Positions 1-9,383 of a DNA stretch of 63,148 nucleotides are shown one piece after another (the first letter of the stretch is position 1; every line of letters starts with the position of its first letter). Under the pieces are notes generated by a model that was not told where the DNA came from, did not search any database, and saw only the letters and a list, made by a program, of their open reading frames with translations. The position numbers and the translations under genes are program-made. This DNA comes from Prevotellaceae bacterium UBA4359 (lineage in GTDB: Bacteria; Bacteroidota; Bacteroidia; Bacteroidales; Bacteroidaceae): contig DGSP01000080.1 of assembly GCA_002393555.1 (NCBI GenBank), positions 1 through 63,148 on the forward strand, written 5' to 3'.

Positions 1-24
1 AACTATTTTTGTTCACCTACTTAA

Positions 25-448
25 TAACGTCAGTTCGGTATAAGGAGTCGCTTCGCGAGAAATTCTTCAAATCTTCCCAAATCTTCCAAATAGAAGTAGA
101 ATTTTGAAAGATTTTGAATGGATTTTTTTATGATTATCCGCAATCGTACCACCAAAGTCCCGAAGGGACGATGAGACCACAGGCAGGTGGTGGAGTCCTG
201 AAAGGACGGAACCCCTGCTGATGTAGAACACCCCGAAGGGAACTCCGAAGGAGTGACAGACTCAGGAAGGAAAGTAAACGCCGGAAGAGTCCGTCGCCCC
301 CTTCGGGGCTTGGGCAGGGGTTGCACCCGTCAGCAGGGGTTCCGTTCGCTCCGCTCACTCCACCGCCTGCCTGTGGTCTCATCGTCCCTTCGGGACTTTG
401 GTGGTGCGGATAATCATTAGAACTTTTCTTATGGCTGAACTAACGTTA
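25..448. repeat. MITE-like element with inverted ends and a large inner hairpin
   Basis: The ends are imperfect inverted repeats: TAACGTCAGTTCGGTATAAG at 25-44 and its near reverse complement at 428-448. Inside lies a second long inverted repeat (130-222 against 330-417) containing the CCCGAAGGGAC motif in both arms; the left arm has a six-base insertion relative to the right. No transposase or plausible gene lies inside. This stretch (1-450) therefore holds a non-coding folded element. The end motif recurs at 16172-16191 and at 62241-62260. Mobility is inferred. Confidence 0.6.
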
Positions 449-485
449 AAAGGTGGGGAGGGTGTGCTAAAGAAAAATAAAAAAG

Positions 486-516
486 TTGTGGGGGTGGAGG
501 GAATGGAGTACCTTTG
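486..516 (+). promoter_or_regulatory. Bacteroidota-type promoter of the first gene
   Basis: TACCTTTG (509-516) matches the -7 box TAnnTTTG, with TTG at 486-488 and a 20-base spacer. The predicted transcription start is near 521, about 50 bases ahead of the chosen ATG. Reading frames that begin further upstream run through the promoter itself, which supports the start at 571. Confidence 0.6.
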
Positions 517-570
517 TGGCGTTTTTGTGGCGTTTTGCCGCTTGTGTCACTTTTTTTGTTTCGGCATCGC

Positions 571-1866
571 ATGAGTCATCTCCGTCTTTTCATCGTGTGG
601 GTGGCCGTCGGCCTCTTGTGGGCGATGGCTTTGCCTGTCTGGGCCTTGCCCAAGCCGCGTCCTGTCCGCATCGAGGTGAGGCATCAGATGGGGTTTAACC
701 GTCTGATGTATTTCTGGTTGACCGACCTCTACACGAAGGAGGAGCGGAAGGTGCGCTCGGAGTATGGGAGTGCGGACGATGACCCGATGGAGGTGCTGGA
801 TTTTGAACTTTACCATCCTTTGTATGGGGAGATTGTGGCGGGCAGCAACCGGCGCATCCCTTTCTATGTGGAGCCGGGCGACACGCTGACGATTTATCTG
901 GAGAAGAACTGGAGGGTGAGCCGCTATGAGCGGAGTGGGGGCCGCCCCATGAAGTATGAGCAACTGCTGCGGCACGACCTCTCTCTCTGCACGTTCTATG
1001 CGGAGGCTGACTTTCAGGCTGACCGTGAACGGTGCCGATTCCCTGAGTTTGTCAGCCGCATGACGGCCAGGATGGGGGAGGCTCTCGACAGCGTGGACCA
1101 TGTGGCTGATGTGCATCATTTCAGCGAGGAGGAGCGGCGGATGGCGCGGTGCAATGTGCAGTTGCAGTTTGCTTTGTGGCTCTTTGAGTTTGAGCCTTAT
1201 AAAGCCTTGCAACTCGACACCTACGGGGAGCGGCACCAGTCGGGGTGGCAGATGTCGGTGGAGCAGGATGCCGACATTGAGGCGGCCTACGACATTGGCA
1301 ATTATGCTTTCCTCCGCCAGATGCCCATCGACGACAGCCTCTGTCTTGCTTCGCCGTTCTTTCCTCGGCTCATCCAGAGTTATGAGAGTGCCCAGGTGCT
1401 TTGCCGCGACCTCTACCGCTATGAGGGCTACACGGCCAGTGGGATGGCTCGTGCCGACTCGGCCTACATGGCGCAGGAGCAGGCCATCACGCATCGCGAC
1501 CGCCCTTCGTTGTGGATGCGGATGGCCATGCAGCGCAAGCAGGTGAGGGTGCAGCCTCTGGTGGATGACGGAAGTGTCCTCCTGCCCGAGGTGCAGGTGG
1601 TGGAGTCGAACAATCTCGACCAGTTCTACAAGACTTTTGGCCGTTCGGAGTATGACCCCAAGAAGGTGGTGGAAAAGGCGTGGGCACCCACCGTCAATCT
1701 GCGGGGTCCCATCTCTTCGCTGTTCAACCGCAAGAAAATCCGCCGCTACAAGCGAGCCTTGAAACTCGTGGAACAACTGGGGACTGACGATGCGGAACGT
1801 GAGGCCTTGCTGAAGGCGTGGGAGGAGAGTGAGAAGGAAAAGGGAAAAGTGAAAAGTGAAGAGTGA
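571..1866 (+). CDS. Exported or membrane-anchored protein of unknown function
   Basis: The protein has 431 residues starting at MSHLRLF, which opens a hydrophobic signal or anchor segment (about residues 5-27). I do not recognise the family. The stretch FYVEPGDTLTIYLEK (about residues 95-110) resembles the PGD motif in the N-terminal beta domain of Bacteroidota thiol-disulfide proteins, but no CxxC thioredoxin motif follows. The C-terminal half is charged and ends in a run of Glu and Lys. The last residues (EKGKVKSEE) are encoded by the first units of the AAAAGTG-type heptamer repeat, so the stop codon lies inside the repeat. A promoter precedes the gene and it appears monocistronic. Confidence 0.75.
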   Translation: MSHLRLFIVWVAVGLLWAMALPVWALPKPRPVRIEVRHQMGFNRLMYFWLTDLYTKEERKVRSEYGSADDDPMEVLDFELYHPLYGEIVAGSNRRIPFYVEPGDTLTIYLEKNWRVSRYERSGGRPMKYEQLLRHDLSLCTFYAEADFQADRERCRFPEFVSRMTARMGEALDSVDHVADVHHFSEEERRMARCNVQLQFALWLFEFEPYKALQLDTYGERHQSGWQMSVEQDADIEAAYDIGNYAFLRQMPIDDSLCLASPFFPRLIQSYESAQVLCRDLYRYEGYTASGMARADSAYMAQEQAITHRDRPSLWMRMAMQRKQVRVQPLVDDGSVLLPEVQVVESNNLDQFYKTFGRSEYDPKKVVEKAWAPTVNLRGPISSLFNRKKIRRYKRALKLVEQLGTDDAEREALLKAWEESEKEKGKVKSEE

Positions 1867-1953
1867 AAAATCTAAGTTACCTGCCATGCGAGTTGTTCCT
1901 CAATGACGAAGGTAACTTAGATTTTTCACTCTTCACTTTTCACTTTTCACTTC
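1846..1953. repeat. Heptamer-armed palindromic repeat (family H1)
   Basis: Tandem AAAAGTG-like units followed by AATCTAAGTTACCTGCCATG form the left side; GTAACTTAGATT followed by CACTTTT/CACTCTT units forms the right side. The two sides are complementary and would form a long hairpin between the converging genes. The left arm encodes the end of the upstream protein. It could act as a bidirectional terminator, but it lacks a clean T tract after a GC-rich stem. Confidence 0.8.
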
Positions 1954-1967
1954 AACTGGCCGTGGGG

Positions 1968-3554
1968 CTATCGTGCTGAGACGTACTTGTGGAGGGTCTT
2001 GCGCACGGCTCCGTTGCCTGCATAGAGTTCCTTGACCATGCCTTCAATCTGTTCGCCCAGACCTGCCTCGTAGAGGTTCACCCCGAAGATGTCGGCACGG
2101 CTGTAGAGTTGCTTCAGACAACTCCAGTCCTGGTCGGGCTTGCCTATCTGGAGGGGTGCCACGATGGCTTGCAACTCGGAGAGCAGTGGGTCGGAAGAAG
2201 GCTCGAACGGTGTGCCGTCGTCCTTGATGCCTTTCAGGTAGCGGGCATAGCCAGCCAGCGTGAGGGGGATGAGGACGAGGTTGCTCTTGTCGAGTCCGCG
2301 CGCCAGATACTTCTTGATGGTCTCGCCGAAGCGGATGGGGAGTTTCTGGCTCGTGTCGGTGGCGATGCGCTGGGGTGCATCGGGCATGAAAGGATTGGGC
2401 AGACGGCGGTTGATGACGGCTCCGATGAACTCGTAGGGGTTCAGTACGCCTGGGTCGGTCACCACGGGCATAGCCTCGATGTAGCCAAGTTTTTGCACGA
2501 ACGGACGGAGGTCTTCGTCGGCCATCTCGGCAGAGATGAGCGTGTAGCCGAGCATGCAGCCATAGATGGACATGGCGGTGTGGAGCGGGTTGAGGCAGGT
2601 GGTCACCTTCATGGTCTCCACCTTATCCACTGTCTCGCGGGTGGTGTAGAGCGCACCGCCGAGGTGGAGTGGGGGACGGCCATTGGTGTAGTGGTCTTCG
2701 ATGACGAGATACTGCACCTCTTCGGCATTGACGAAGGGGGCGGTGAAGGTGTGCTTCTCGGTCTCGATGTAGTCGTTGTCCTCAAAGCCATCGGCGGCCA
2801 GCATTTCCTTCACCTTCTCGTGGGGACGAGGAGTGATTTTGTCAATCATCGACCAGGGGAAGGTTATCTTCGTTTCGTCTGTCAGATAGTCGAGGAAGGC
2901 TTGTGGCACGAGTCCGTCCTTCACCCAACGCTCTGCGTATGCGAGGACACCTGCCTTCACCTTGTCGCCGTTGTGGGAGCAGTTGTCCATGCTCTGCACG
3001 GTCAAGGGAAGCGCCCCTGACTGCCAGCGTTCGAGGAGCAAGGCACAAACCTTGCCCATCGCAAAGACAGGCTTGAGGCCACGGGCAAGGTCGGCCTCAT
3101 TGTAGGTGTAGCCCTTCTCGGTGATGGTGAAGGAAATCATCTGGAGAGATGGAGCCTTGAAGATGTCAACGAGTCGCTGCCAGTCGCTGAACTGGTAGTC
3201 GGCCTTGAGAGATTCTGTCACCGAGGCAATGACTTTCTTCTCGATGGTGCCGTTGCTGCAGAGCGATACGGCGAGGGAGAGGTTGTTGTAAGGTGTGTAT
3301 GCCTTGTCAATGACTTCAAAGTCGAAGGTTTCTGCCACAATCACGCCACGGTCATACTTGCCCGTGTTGAGTGCATCGTTGAGGATGGCGGCAGGGAAAG
3401 CGCGGAAAATGTTGCCACCGCCGAAGTGTACCCACGTAGGCTCTTTGGCGGTCTTCTCGCGCACGGCCTTGATGTCATACTTGGGAAGTTCGTAGCCTTT
3501 GGCTTCCCACTCAGCAGCGTTGAAGTTGCTGGAAAAAATATCGTTCAGTTTCAT
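1968..3554 (-). CDS. uxuB: Mannitol dehydrogenase-family oxidoreductase (fructuronate/tagaturonate reductase)
   Basis: This 528-residue protein of the polyol-specific long-chain dehydrogenase family probably converts D-fructuronate to D-mannonate using NADH in the cytoplasm. The N-terminal half carries the nucleotide-binding region (VHFGGGNIFRAF, about residues 42-53). A Lys-x5-Asn-x2-His cluster (KVTTCLNPLH, about residue 320) matches the catalytic K/N/H set of the family. It lies just downstream of the mannonate dehydratase gene on the same strand, which favours UxuB; tagaturonate reductase (UxaB) is the main alternative. An H1 repeat separates the two genes, so an operon is likely but not certain. 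Confidence 0.85.
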   Translation of the reverse strand: MKLNDIFSSNFNAAEWEAKGYELPKYDIKAVREKTAKEPTWVHFGGGNIFRAFPAAILNDALNTGKYDRGVIVAETFDFEVIDKAYTPYNNLSLAVSLCSNGTIEKKVIASVTESLKADYQFSDWQRLVDIFKAPSLQMISFTITEKGYTYNEADLARGLKPVFAMGKVCALLLERWQSGALPLTVQSMDNCSHNGDKVKAGVLAYAERWVKDGLVPQAFLDYLTDETKITFPWSMIDKITPRPHEKVKEMLAADGFEDNDYIETEKHTFTAPFVNAEEVQYLVIEDHYTNGRPPLHLGGALYTTRETVDKVETMKVTTCLNPLHTAMSIYGCMLGYTLISAEMADEDLRPFVQKLGYIEAMPVVTDPGVLNPYEFIGAVINRRLPNPFMPDAPQRIATDTSQKLPIRFGETIKKYLARGLDKSNLVLIPLTLAGYARYLKGIKDDGTPFEPSSDPLLSELQAIVAPLQIGKPDQDWSCLKQLYSRADIFGVNLYEAGLGEQIEGMVKELYAGNGAVRKTLHKYVSAR

Positions 3555-3573
3555 GCTTTCAAAAAAGTTTTTG

Positions 3574-3704
3574 AAGTGAAAAACTTAAAGTGAATAGTGA
3601 AAAGTGAATAGTGAAAAATCTAAGTTACCAGCCATGCGGCTTGTCGGTATCTCGTCAGCAAAAGTAACTTGGATTTTTCACTTTTCACTTTTCATTTTTC
3701 ACTT
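3574..3704. repeat. Heptamer-armed palindromic repeat (family H1)
   Basis: Units AAAGTGA/ATAGTGA lead into AATCTAAGTTACCAGCCATG. After a loop come GTAACTTGGATT and CACTTTT units on the other arm. The element fills the gap between uxuA and uxuB and reaches the uxuA stop codon. Its core GTTACCAGCCATGCGGCTTG matches other copies in the window. Confidence 0.8.
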
Positions 3705-4986
3705 AATCAAAGAATCCGGGTTGTTTGTATTCGATGCCTAACTCTCTATCTACGGTGGCGAGGATGCCCTGCACCTGTCCCATGGCAAACATACGGCCCA
3801 ACAGGGTGTAGCCAGCGTTGTGGCCGTGGTTGCTCTCGTCGAAGATGCCGCCGGGCTGGTCGGTGAAGGTCATGCCGTGATCGACTCGCATAGGCAAGCC
3901 CACGCGCTTGGCGTCTTTCTCTGTACGGCGTTGGTTCTCCTGCTCGAAGATGCGGCACAGTTCGATGAGGTCGGCACGTCCGCCCAGGTGAGAGGCTTCG
4001 GTGAAGTCGCCGTTGGGGAAGATGTGGCACGAGCGCAGATGGACGAAGTGGGTGCGTGAAGCAAACTTCTTGGCCATCTCCACCACGTTGTTGTAGGCAC
4101 CAGCCGAAAGGCTTCCAGCACAGAACGTGAGGCCGTTGTGCTTGTTGGGCACAGCATTGAGGAACCACTCGATGTCCTCTTCGGTGCGCACGATGCGTGG
4201 CAAGCCGAGCACCTCGATGGGTGGGTCGTCGGGGTGAACGCACATGTCCATGTTGTACTCTTCGCAAGTGGGCATGATGGCCTCGAGGAAATACTTCATG
4301 TTGGCACGGAGTTGTGCCTTGTCAATGCCCTTGTAGAGGTTGAGGAAGTCGCGGAACTTCTGGATGGGAGCCTCGTCGTTCTCGCTGAAGTTGCCAGAGA
4401 CAAAGCCTTGGGTCTTGATGATGATGGTCTCCACCAGTGCGTGGTCCTTCTCCGGGGTCATCGTCTTGGCCAGTTCGTCGGCCTCGGCCAGCACGTTGCG
4501 GCCCTCGCCCACACCTTTGGGGAACTGAAACTTGGCCCATTCCTCGCGGGCACCTTCACGCTTCAGGATGTAGATGTCGAAGTAGGCAAACTCGGCATAG
4601 TTGAAGTAGAGGTTGGTCGAGCCGTTGGGGTTCTCGTGCAGGAGGTCGGTGCGTGCCCAGTCGAGCACGGGCATGAAGTTGTAGCAGATGCAGTGGATGC
4701 CTTCTGCCGAAAGGTTGCGCAGGCTCTCTTTATACACCTCAATCTGGTGGTCGCGGTCAGGGCCGCCATACTTGATGGTCTCCACCACGGGCAGACTCTC
4801 CACCACGCTCCAGCGCATGCCGAAACTCTCGATGTAAGCCTTCAGGTCGTGAATCTTCTCACGTGTCCACACCTCGCCAAGAGGCACGTCGTGCAGGGCG
4901 GTCACAATGCCCTCCACGCCAATCTGTCTTAGTTGGGCAAGCGTTATCTTGTCTTTCTTGCCAAACCAGCGCCATGTTCTTTCCAT
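3703..4986 (-). CDS. uxuA: D-mannonate dehydratase
   Basis: This 427-residue enzyme dehydrates D-mannonate to 2-keto-3-deoxygluconate in glucuronate breakdown and is cytoplasmic and divalent-metal dependent. It begins with the typical MERTWRWFGKKDKITLAQLRQ. Conserved metal and substrate segments follow: DMCVHPDDPP (about 240), FCAGSLSAG (about 283) and HLRSCHIFPNGDFTEASH (about 312-329). It is slightly longer than the enterobacterial enzyme. The gene is divergent from the GH115 alpha-glucuronidase, and with uxuB downstream this gives xylan side-chain release followed by uronate catabolism. A minus-strand TACCTTTG box lies at 5035-5042. Confidence 0.93.
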   Translation of the reverse strand: MERTWRWFGKKDKITLAQLRQIGVEGIVTALHDVPLGEVWTREKIHDLKAYIESFGMRWSVVESLPVVETIKYGGPDRDHQIEVYKESLRNLSAEGIHCICYNFMPVLDWARTDLLHENPNGSTNLYFNYAEFAYFDIYILKREGAREEWAKFQFPKGVGEGRNVLAEADELAKTMTPEKDHALVETIIIKTQGFVSGNFSENDEAPIQKFRDFLNLYKGIDKAQLRANMKYFLEAIMPTCEEYNMDMCVHPDDPPIEVLGLPRIVRTEEDIEWFLNAVPNKHNGLTFCAGSLSAGAYNNVVEMAKKFASRTHFVHLRSCHIFPNGDFTEASHLGGRADLIELCRIFEQENQRRTEKDAKRVGLPMRVDHGMTFTDQPGGIFDESNHGHNAGYTLLGRMFAMGQVQGILATVDRELGIEYKQPGFFD

Positions 4987-5034
4987 ATCGTTTTCTTGTT
5001 ATTTGGTTTTGGGAATATTTACTTTATTTGGATG

Positions 5035-5042
5035 CAAAGGTA
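5035..5042 (-). promoter_or_regulatory. Promoter -7 box of uxuA
   Basis: CAAAGGTA on the plus strand reads TACCTTTG on the minus strand, a full match to TAnnTTTG. It is about 50 bases ahead of the uxuA start. No convincing -33 box is seen. Confidence 0.55.
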
Positions 5043-5085
5043 TGTAAAAAATGCTGGAAATACTTCTTTTTCTGTATCATATTTG

Positions 5086-5116
5086 TTTGATAGCGTACCA
5101 AAAAAACGTACCTTTG
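5086..5116 (+). promoter_or_regulatory. Promoter of the GH115 gene
   Basis: TTTG (5086-5089), a 19-base spacer, then TACCTTTG (5109-5116) is an essentially consensus Bacteroidota housekeeping promoter. The gene's ATG is 22 bases past the box, so the leader is short. It is arranged back to back with the uxuA promoter. Confidence 0.75.
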
Positions 5117-5138
5117 CCACGAAAAAACTGAGTGAAAT

Positions 5139-7301
5139 ATGAAAAGAACTCTTTTAATGTTGATGGCCTGTGTCTCGGCTCTTCTGGTTGTGGCACAAGA
5201 CTTTGTGTGGAAACAAGGCGCAAAGATGTCGATTTTCTTCGATGAGACGAGCGAACCTGTGTCGCGGACGGCGTTGGAGATGCTGAAAGAGGATGCGGCG
5301 AAAGTGCTGGATGCCCGTTTGGTGGAGGTGAAGAAAGCGAAGAAGGCTGGCATCATTGTGGTGCTGAACAAAGGTATGGCACGTGAAAGTTTCTTGCTGG
5401 AGGTGATGGATGGACAACTGTGGCTGACGGGGGCCGACCCCCACGGCGTGGCCTACGGACTGCTGGAGATGTCGAGGCTGCTGGGCGTGTCGCCTTGGGA
5501 GTGGTGGGCCGACTGTGTGCCTGAGCGGAAAAGCGAGTGGGTGCTGAAGGAAGGTTTTGTGAGCGAGCAGCGTCCGGCCGTGGCCTATCGAGGCATCTTC
5601 ATCAACGACGAGGACTGGGGCATCCTGCCTTGGAGCGGCGGAGTCATCGGCCCCGACACGAATGAAAGAATTTTCCAACTGATGCTTCGGCTCAGAGCCA
5701 ACTACTACTGGCCCTCCATGCACGAGGTGAGCAAGCCTTTCTTCACCATCGAGGGCAACCGTGAGATGGCACACAAGTATGGCATCTATGTGGGAGGCAG
5801 CCATTGCGAACCGATGGGCACTTCGCCAGCCACCGAGTGGAAGATGCGAGGGGAGGGGGATTACAACTATGTGACCAACCGAGAGAACGTGCAGAAGTTC
5901 TGGGCAGAGCGTCTGGAAGAGGTGAAGGGACAGGATATGGTCTATACCATCGGCATGCGTGGGCTGCACGACGGCTCCATGCAGGGTGTGAAGACCAAGG
6001 AGGAAAAACTGCACTATCTGCAAGAGGTGATAGATGACCAGCGCAACCTGCTGGCAGTTCATGTCAACCCCGACGTGACCTCCATCCCCCAAGTTTTTGT
6101 CCCTTACAAAGAAGTGCTCGACATCTATCATTCAGGCTTGCGAGTGCCCGACGATGTGACGCTGATGTGGACAGACGATAATTATGGCTACATTCGCCAT
6201 TTCCCCGATTCTGTCGAGGTCTCGCGCAAAGGGGGCAATGGACTTTATTATCATGTTTCTTATTGGGGTCGCCCTCACGACTACCTCTGGTTGGGCACTT
6301 TCTCGCCCGCTCTGCTGCGCCAACAGCTCACCGAGGCATACCAGCGCGGCATCCGTCGGATGTGGGTGCTCAATGTGGGCGACATCAAGCCCGCCGAGTT
6401 CCAGATAGAGGAGTTCCTCAACATGGCATGGGAAGGGGTGGACGGAACGGACGAAACGGCCGACCTCCATCGCTTCATGGAGCGTGAGTTTGGCGAAACA
6501 TTGGCAGACACCCTCACCTCCCTCATGACCGACCACTACCGCCTGGCATTCGACCGCAAGCCCGAACACATGGGCTACACACGCGTGGAAGAGGCGGACA
6601 AGAAATATTGGAACACCTTCCGTCCCATTCTCGACTGGACAAAAGAGACGGTGGCGCAGCGTGTGGCAGACTATCAGCGGCTGTCCGATGCCGTGGAGGC
6701 TTTGGAGGGGCAAGTGCCAGCCCATCGCCGGCAGGCTTATTTCCAGTTGGTGAAATACCCTGTGCAGGCAGCGGCGCAGATGAACTTCAAGTTTCTCGTG
6801 CCCGAAAGGAGTGGAGAGGCCTACGACAGCATCGTGACGCTTACACATATATATAATAATAATCCTCGCTGGAAAGGCATCATGGACATGGCACCCCGCA
6901 AACTGGCGGTGTTTGGGCCTGTGACCGAGCCTATCATCTATCCCGATGCAGAAAGGCGGCAGGTGATTTTTGAGGCTGACACATGGCTATCGGTACCATT
7001 GGGCGAGGAAAAGGCCTTCACGTTTGACACTTCGAGAGAGACCTGTGGCGTGTATGTCTATCTGCTCCCCACCCATCCTGTGGCAGGCGACCGGCTGACC
7101 TTCTCCCTCTCAGCCGATGGGGAAGAGGCGCAGACGTTCGACTACCAGACTTACGACCGCAGCGAGGAGTGGAAACGGAACGTGCAGCGCAACTATGCCT
7201 ACCGCTTTATGCCGCTGGAGTTGGGAGAAGGGCGGCACGTGCTCACCTTCAAGGCACTCACCGAAGGCGTCTATCTGCGTGGCATTCAACTGGTGCAATA
7301 A
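5139..7301 (+). CDS. GH115 xylan alpha-1,2-glucuronidase
   Basis: The protein has 720 residues with a cleavable signal peptide (MKRTLLMLMACVSALLVVAQ), so it probably acts in the periplasm or at the surface. Family GH115 releases (4-O-methyl-)glucuronic acid from glucuronoxylan. Visible family features are the strand AYRGIFINDEDWG (about 148-160), LRLRANYYWPSMHE (about 183-196), a Glu/Trp-rich central barrel with YVGGSHCEPMG, and WTDDNYGYIRHFP (about 344-356). The C-terminal part is beta-rich. The product feeds the adjacent uxuA/uxuB genes. It is shorter than some characterised homologues, possibly through a reduced C-terminal domain. Confidence 0.88.
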   Translation: MKRTLLMLMACVSALLVVAQDFVWKQGAKMSIFFDETSEPVSRTALEMLKEDAAKVLDARLVEVKKAKKAGIIVVLNKGMARESFLLEVMDGQLWLTGADPHGVAYGLLEMSRLLGVSPWEWWADCVPERKSEWVLKEGFVSEQRPAVAYRGIFINDEDWGILPWSGGVIGPDTNERIFQLMLRLRANYYWPSMHEVSKPFFTIEGNREMAHKYGIYVGGSHCEPMGTSPATEWKMRGEGDYNYVTNRENVQKFWAERLEEVKGQDMVYTIGMRGLHDGSMQGVKTKEEKLHYLQEVIDDQRNLLAVHVNPDVTSIPQVFVPYKEVLDIYHSGLRVPDDVTLMWTDDNYGYIRHFPDSVEVSRKGGNGLYYHVSYWGRPHDYLWLGTFSPALLRQQLTEAYQRGIRRMWVLNVGDIKPAEFQIEEFLNMAWEGVDGTDETADLHRFMEREFGETLADTLTSLMTDHYRLAFDRKPEHMGYTRVEEADKKYWNTFRPILDWTKETVAQRVADYQRLSDAVEALEGQVPAHRRQAYFQLVKYPVQAAAQMNFKFLVPERSGEAYDSIVTLTHIYNNNPRWKGIMDMAPRKLAVFGPVTEPIIYPDAERRQVIFEADTWLSVPLGEEKAFTFDTSRETCGVYVYLLPTHPVAGDRLTFSLSADGEEAQTFDYQTYDRSEEWKRNVQRNYAYRFMPLELGEGRHVLTFKALTEGVYLRGIQLVQ

Positions 7302-7388
7302 GGCAGAAATGTTGCAAAAAGGGAGACTTTTATGCCTTCTTTGCAAAATTTTGATACAAAGGATGAAGCATTTTCCCACAATTGTTCG

Positions 7389-7396
7389 TACTTTTG
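7389..7396 (+). promoter_or_regulatory. Candidate -7 box of the GH97 gene
   Basis: TACTTTTG matches TAnnTTTG and lies 32 bases ahead of the GH97 start codon. The upstream gene ends at 7301 and no terminator is visible, so read-through from GH115 is also possible. Confidence 0.45.
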
Positions 7397-7427
7397 TGGC
7401 AACAAACCTATCAAACATAACCGATTT

Positions 7428-9365
7428 ATGAAAAAAATGATTCTTGCAGTGCTTGTTTTGGCAGGCACATGGTCGTCGGCATGGGCGACCGAAAAGACCT
7501 TCAACAGTCCCGACGGAAAACTGACGGTAGTGGTGGAGGATCAGAATGGAATAGCCACCTATCGTGTCAGTCAGGGCACCACCGTGATGATTGAGAATTC
7601 ACCGTTGGGTTTGGACACCAACATGGGCAATTACACCACCGATCTGACCTTGGCAAGTTGCGAGGTGAAGACGGTGAAGGAATCCTACGACCTGCGCACC
7701 ATCAAGCAGAGTCACGTCGATTACGAAGCCACCGAGGCGGTATGCAGCTTTGAAAAGCAAGGTAAGAAGGTGATGGATGTCATCTTCCGTGTGAGCAACC
7801 GTGACGTGGCTTTCCGCTATCGCATCTTGCCACAGCGCGACACCAAGGTGTGTGTGGTGAACGAGGAGGCAAGTGGCTTCACGCTTCCTGATGGAACGAC
7901 TACCTTCCTCTGTCCTCAATCTCGTCCCATGGGCGGATTTGCCCGCACCTCACCCAGCTACGAGACCAGCTACTCCTACGACGAGCCAGTGGGCAAGAAC
8001 GGCTGGGGCGAAGGCTACACCTTCCCCTGCCTTTTCCGCGTGGGCGACAAAGGCTGGGTGCTCCTCAGCGAGACAGGCGTGGATGGCAGTTATGTGGCAA
8101 GCCGACTGCTCAACGTGCAGGGCGGTCTCTACAAGATAGGCTTCCCCCAGCAGGGCGAAGGCAACGGATTCGGCTCCACTTCCGCTGCCGTGTCGCTGCC
8201 ATGCGAAACCCCTTGGCGCACCATCACCCTCGGCACCACCCTCGCCAACATCGTCGAGACCACCGTGCCCTTCGACCTCGTGAAGCCCAAGTATGAGGCA
8301 TCGCAACCCTACATCTACGGAAAAGGCGCCTGGAGCTGGATTATCGGCATGGACTCCAGCTGCAACTACGACGAGCAGAAACGCTACATCGACTTCGCTG
8401 CGGCTATGGGCTATCAGAGTGTGCTCATTGATGCGTTCTGGGATCGTCAGATTGGTTATGACAAAATAGCCGAACTCGCTGCCTATGGTAAGACGAAAGG
8501 GGTGGGACTCTTCCTTTGGTACAACTCCAACGGCTCTTGGAACGACGCGCCCCAGACCCCTATCGGCAAGATGGACAAGAGCCGCCAGCGCCGTGCCGAG
8601 ATGGCTTGGATGAAAAAGGCTGGCATCCGTGGCATCAAGGTCGATTTCTTTGGCGGTGACAAGCAGAACATGATGCAGCTCTACGAAGATATTCTCTCCG
8701 ATGCCAACGACTTCGGCATCCTTTGCATCTTCCACGGCTGCACCCTCCCACGCGGATGGGAGCGCATGTATCCCAACTATGTGGCAAGCGAAGCCGTCCT
8801 TGCCTCCGAGAACCTCCACTTCGGACAGGGTGCCTGCGATGCCGAGGCGCGCAATGCAGCCACCCATGCCTTCATCCGCAATGTGGTTGGTTCGATGGAC
8901 TTTGGCGGCTCCACCCTCAACAAATTCTACAGTGCTGACAACAAGCGGGGCACCCACCGCGTCACCTCCGACGTCTATGCCCTCGCCACCGCCGTGCTCT
9001 TCCAGAGTTCCGTGCAGCACTTCGCCCTTGCTCCCAACAACCTCACCGATGCTCCCGACTGGGCGATAGACTTCATGAAGAATGTGCCCACCACATGGGA
9101 CGAGGTGAAGTCCATCGACGGCTACCCCGGCAAGTATGCCCTCATTGCCCGTCGTGCAGGCGACCACTGGTTCATCGTGGGTGTCAATGCCGACAAACAG
9201 CCTCTGAAGACGACCCTCGACCTCTCCCTCTATGGCAAGGGAGCTGACTTGCTCCTTTATGGCGACGATGCCCAGCTCAACGGCAGCGTCAAGACCATCA
9301 AGTCGGGCAAGAAAGTCACCGTCACCATCCCGCAGAACGGCGGTCTGGTGATCGTGAACAAATAA
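7428..9365 (+). CDS. GH97 family alpha-glycosidase
   Basis: The chosen start gives a 645-residue protein with signal peptide MKKMILAVLVLAGTWSSAWA; an earlier in-frame ATG at 7332 would place 32 unlikely residues ahead of it. The N-terminal beta-sandwich (about 25-270) precedes a TIM-barrel catalytic domain with GKGAWSWI, GIKVDFFGGDKQ (about 405-416) and IRNVVGSMDFGG. Family GH97 contains inverting glucosidases (SusB type) and retaining galactosidases that use an Asp nucleophile. The KVDFF aspartate suggests the retaining type, so alpha-galactosidase activity is plausible but inferred. A terminator follows directly. Confidence 0.88.
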   Translation: MKKMILAVLVLAGTWSSAWATEKTFNSPDGKLTVVVEDQNGIATYRVSQGTTVMIENSPLGLDTNMGNYTTDLTLASCEVKTVKESYDLRTIKQSHVDYEATEAVCSFEKQGKKVMDVIFRVSNRDVAFRYRILPQRDTKVCVVNEEASGFTLPDGTTTFLCPQSRPMGGFARTSPSYETSYSYDEPVGKNGWGEGYTFPCLFRVGDKGWVLLSETGVDGSYVASRLLNVQGGLYKIGFPQQGEGNGFGSTSAAVSLPCETPWRTITLGTTLANIVETTVPFDLVKPKYEASQPYIYGKGAWSWIIGMDSSCNYDEQKRYIDFAAAMGYQSVLIDAFWDRQIGYDKIAELAAYGKTKGVGLFLWYNSNGSWNDAPQTPIGKMDKSRQRRAEMAWMKKAGIRGIKVDFFGGDKQNMMQLYEDILSDANDFGILCIFHGCTLPRGWERMYPNYVASEAVLASENLHFGQGACDAEARNAATHAFIRNVVGSMDFGGSTLNKFYSADNKRGTHRVTSDVYALATAVLFQSSVQHFALAPNNLTDAPDWAIDFMKNVPTTWDEVKSIDGYPGKYALIARRAGDHWFIVGVNADKQPLKTTLDLSLYGKGADLLLYGDDAQLNGSVKTIKSGKKVTVTIPQNGGLVIVNK

Positions 9366-9383
9366 GGCTCCTTGTTTTCTTAT

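Noticed and set aside
547..1887. Long open frame on the minus strand opposite the first gene
   Set aside because: It is a shadow of the plus-strand gene, with low-complexity His/Leu-rich translation and no start signals.
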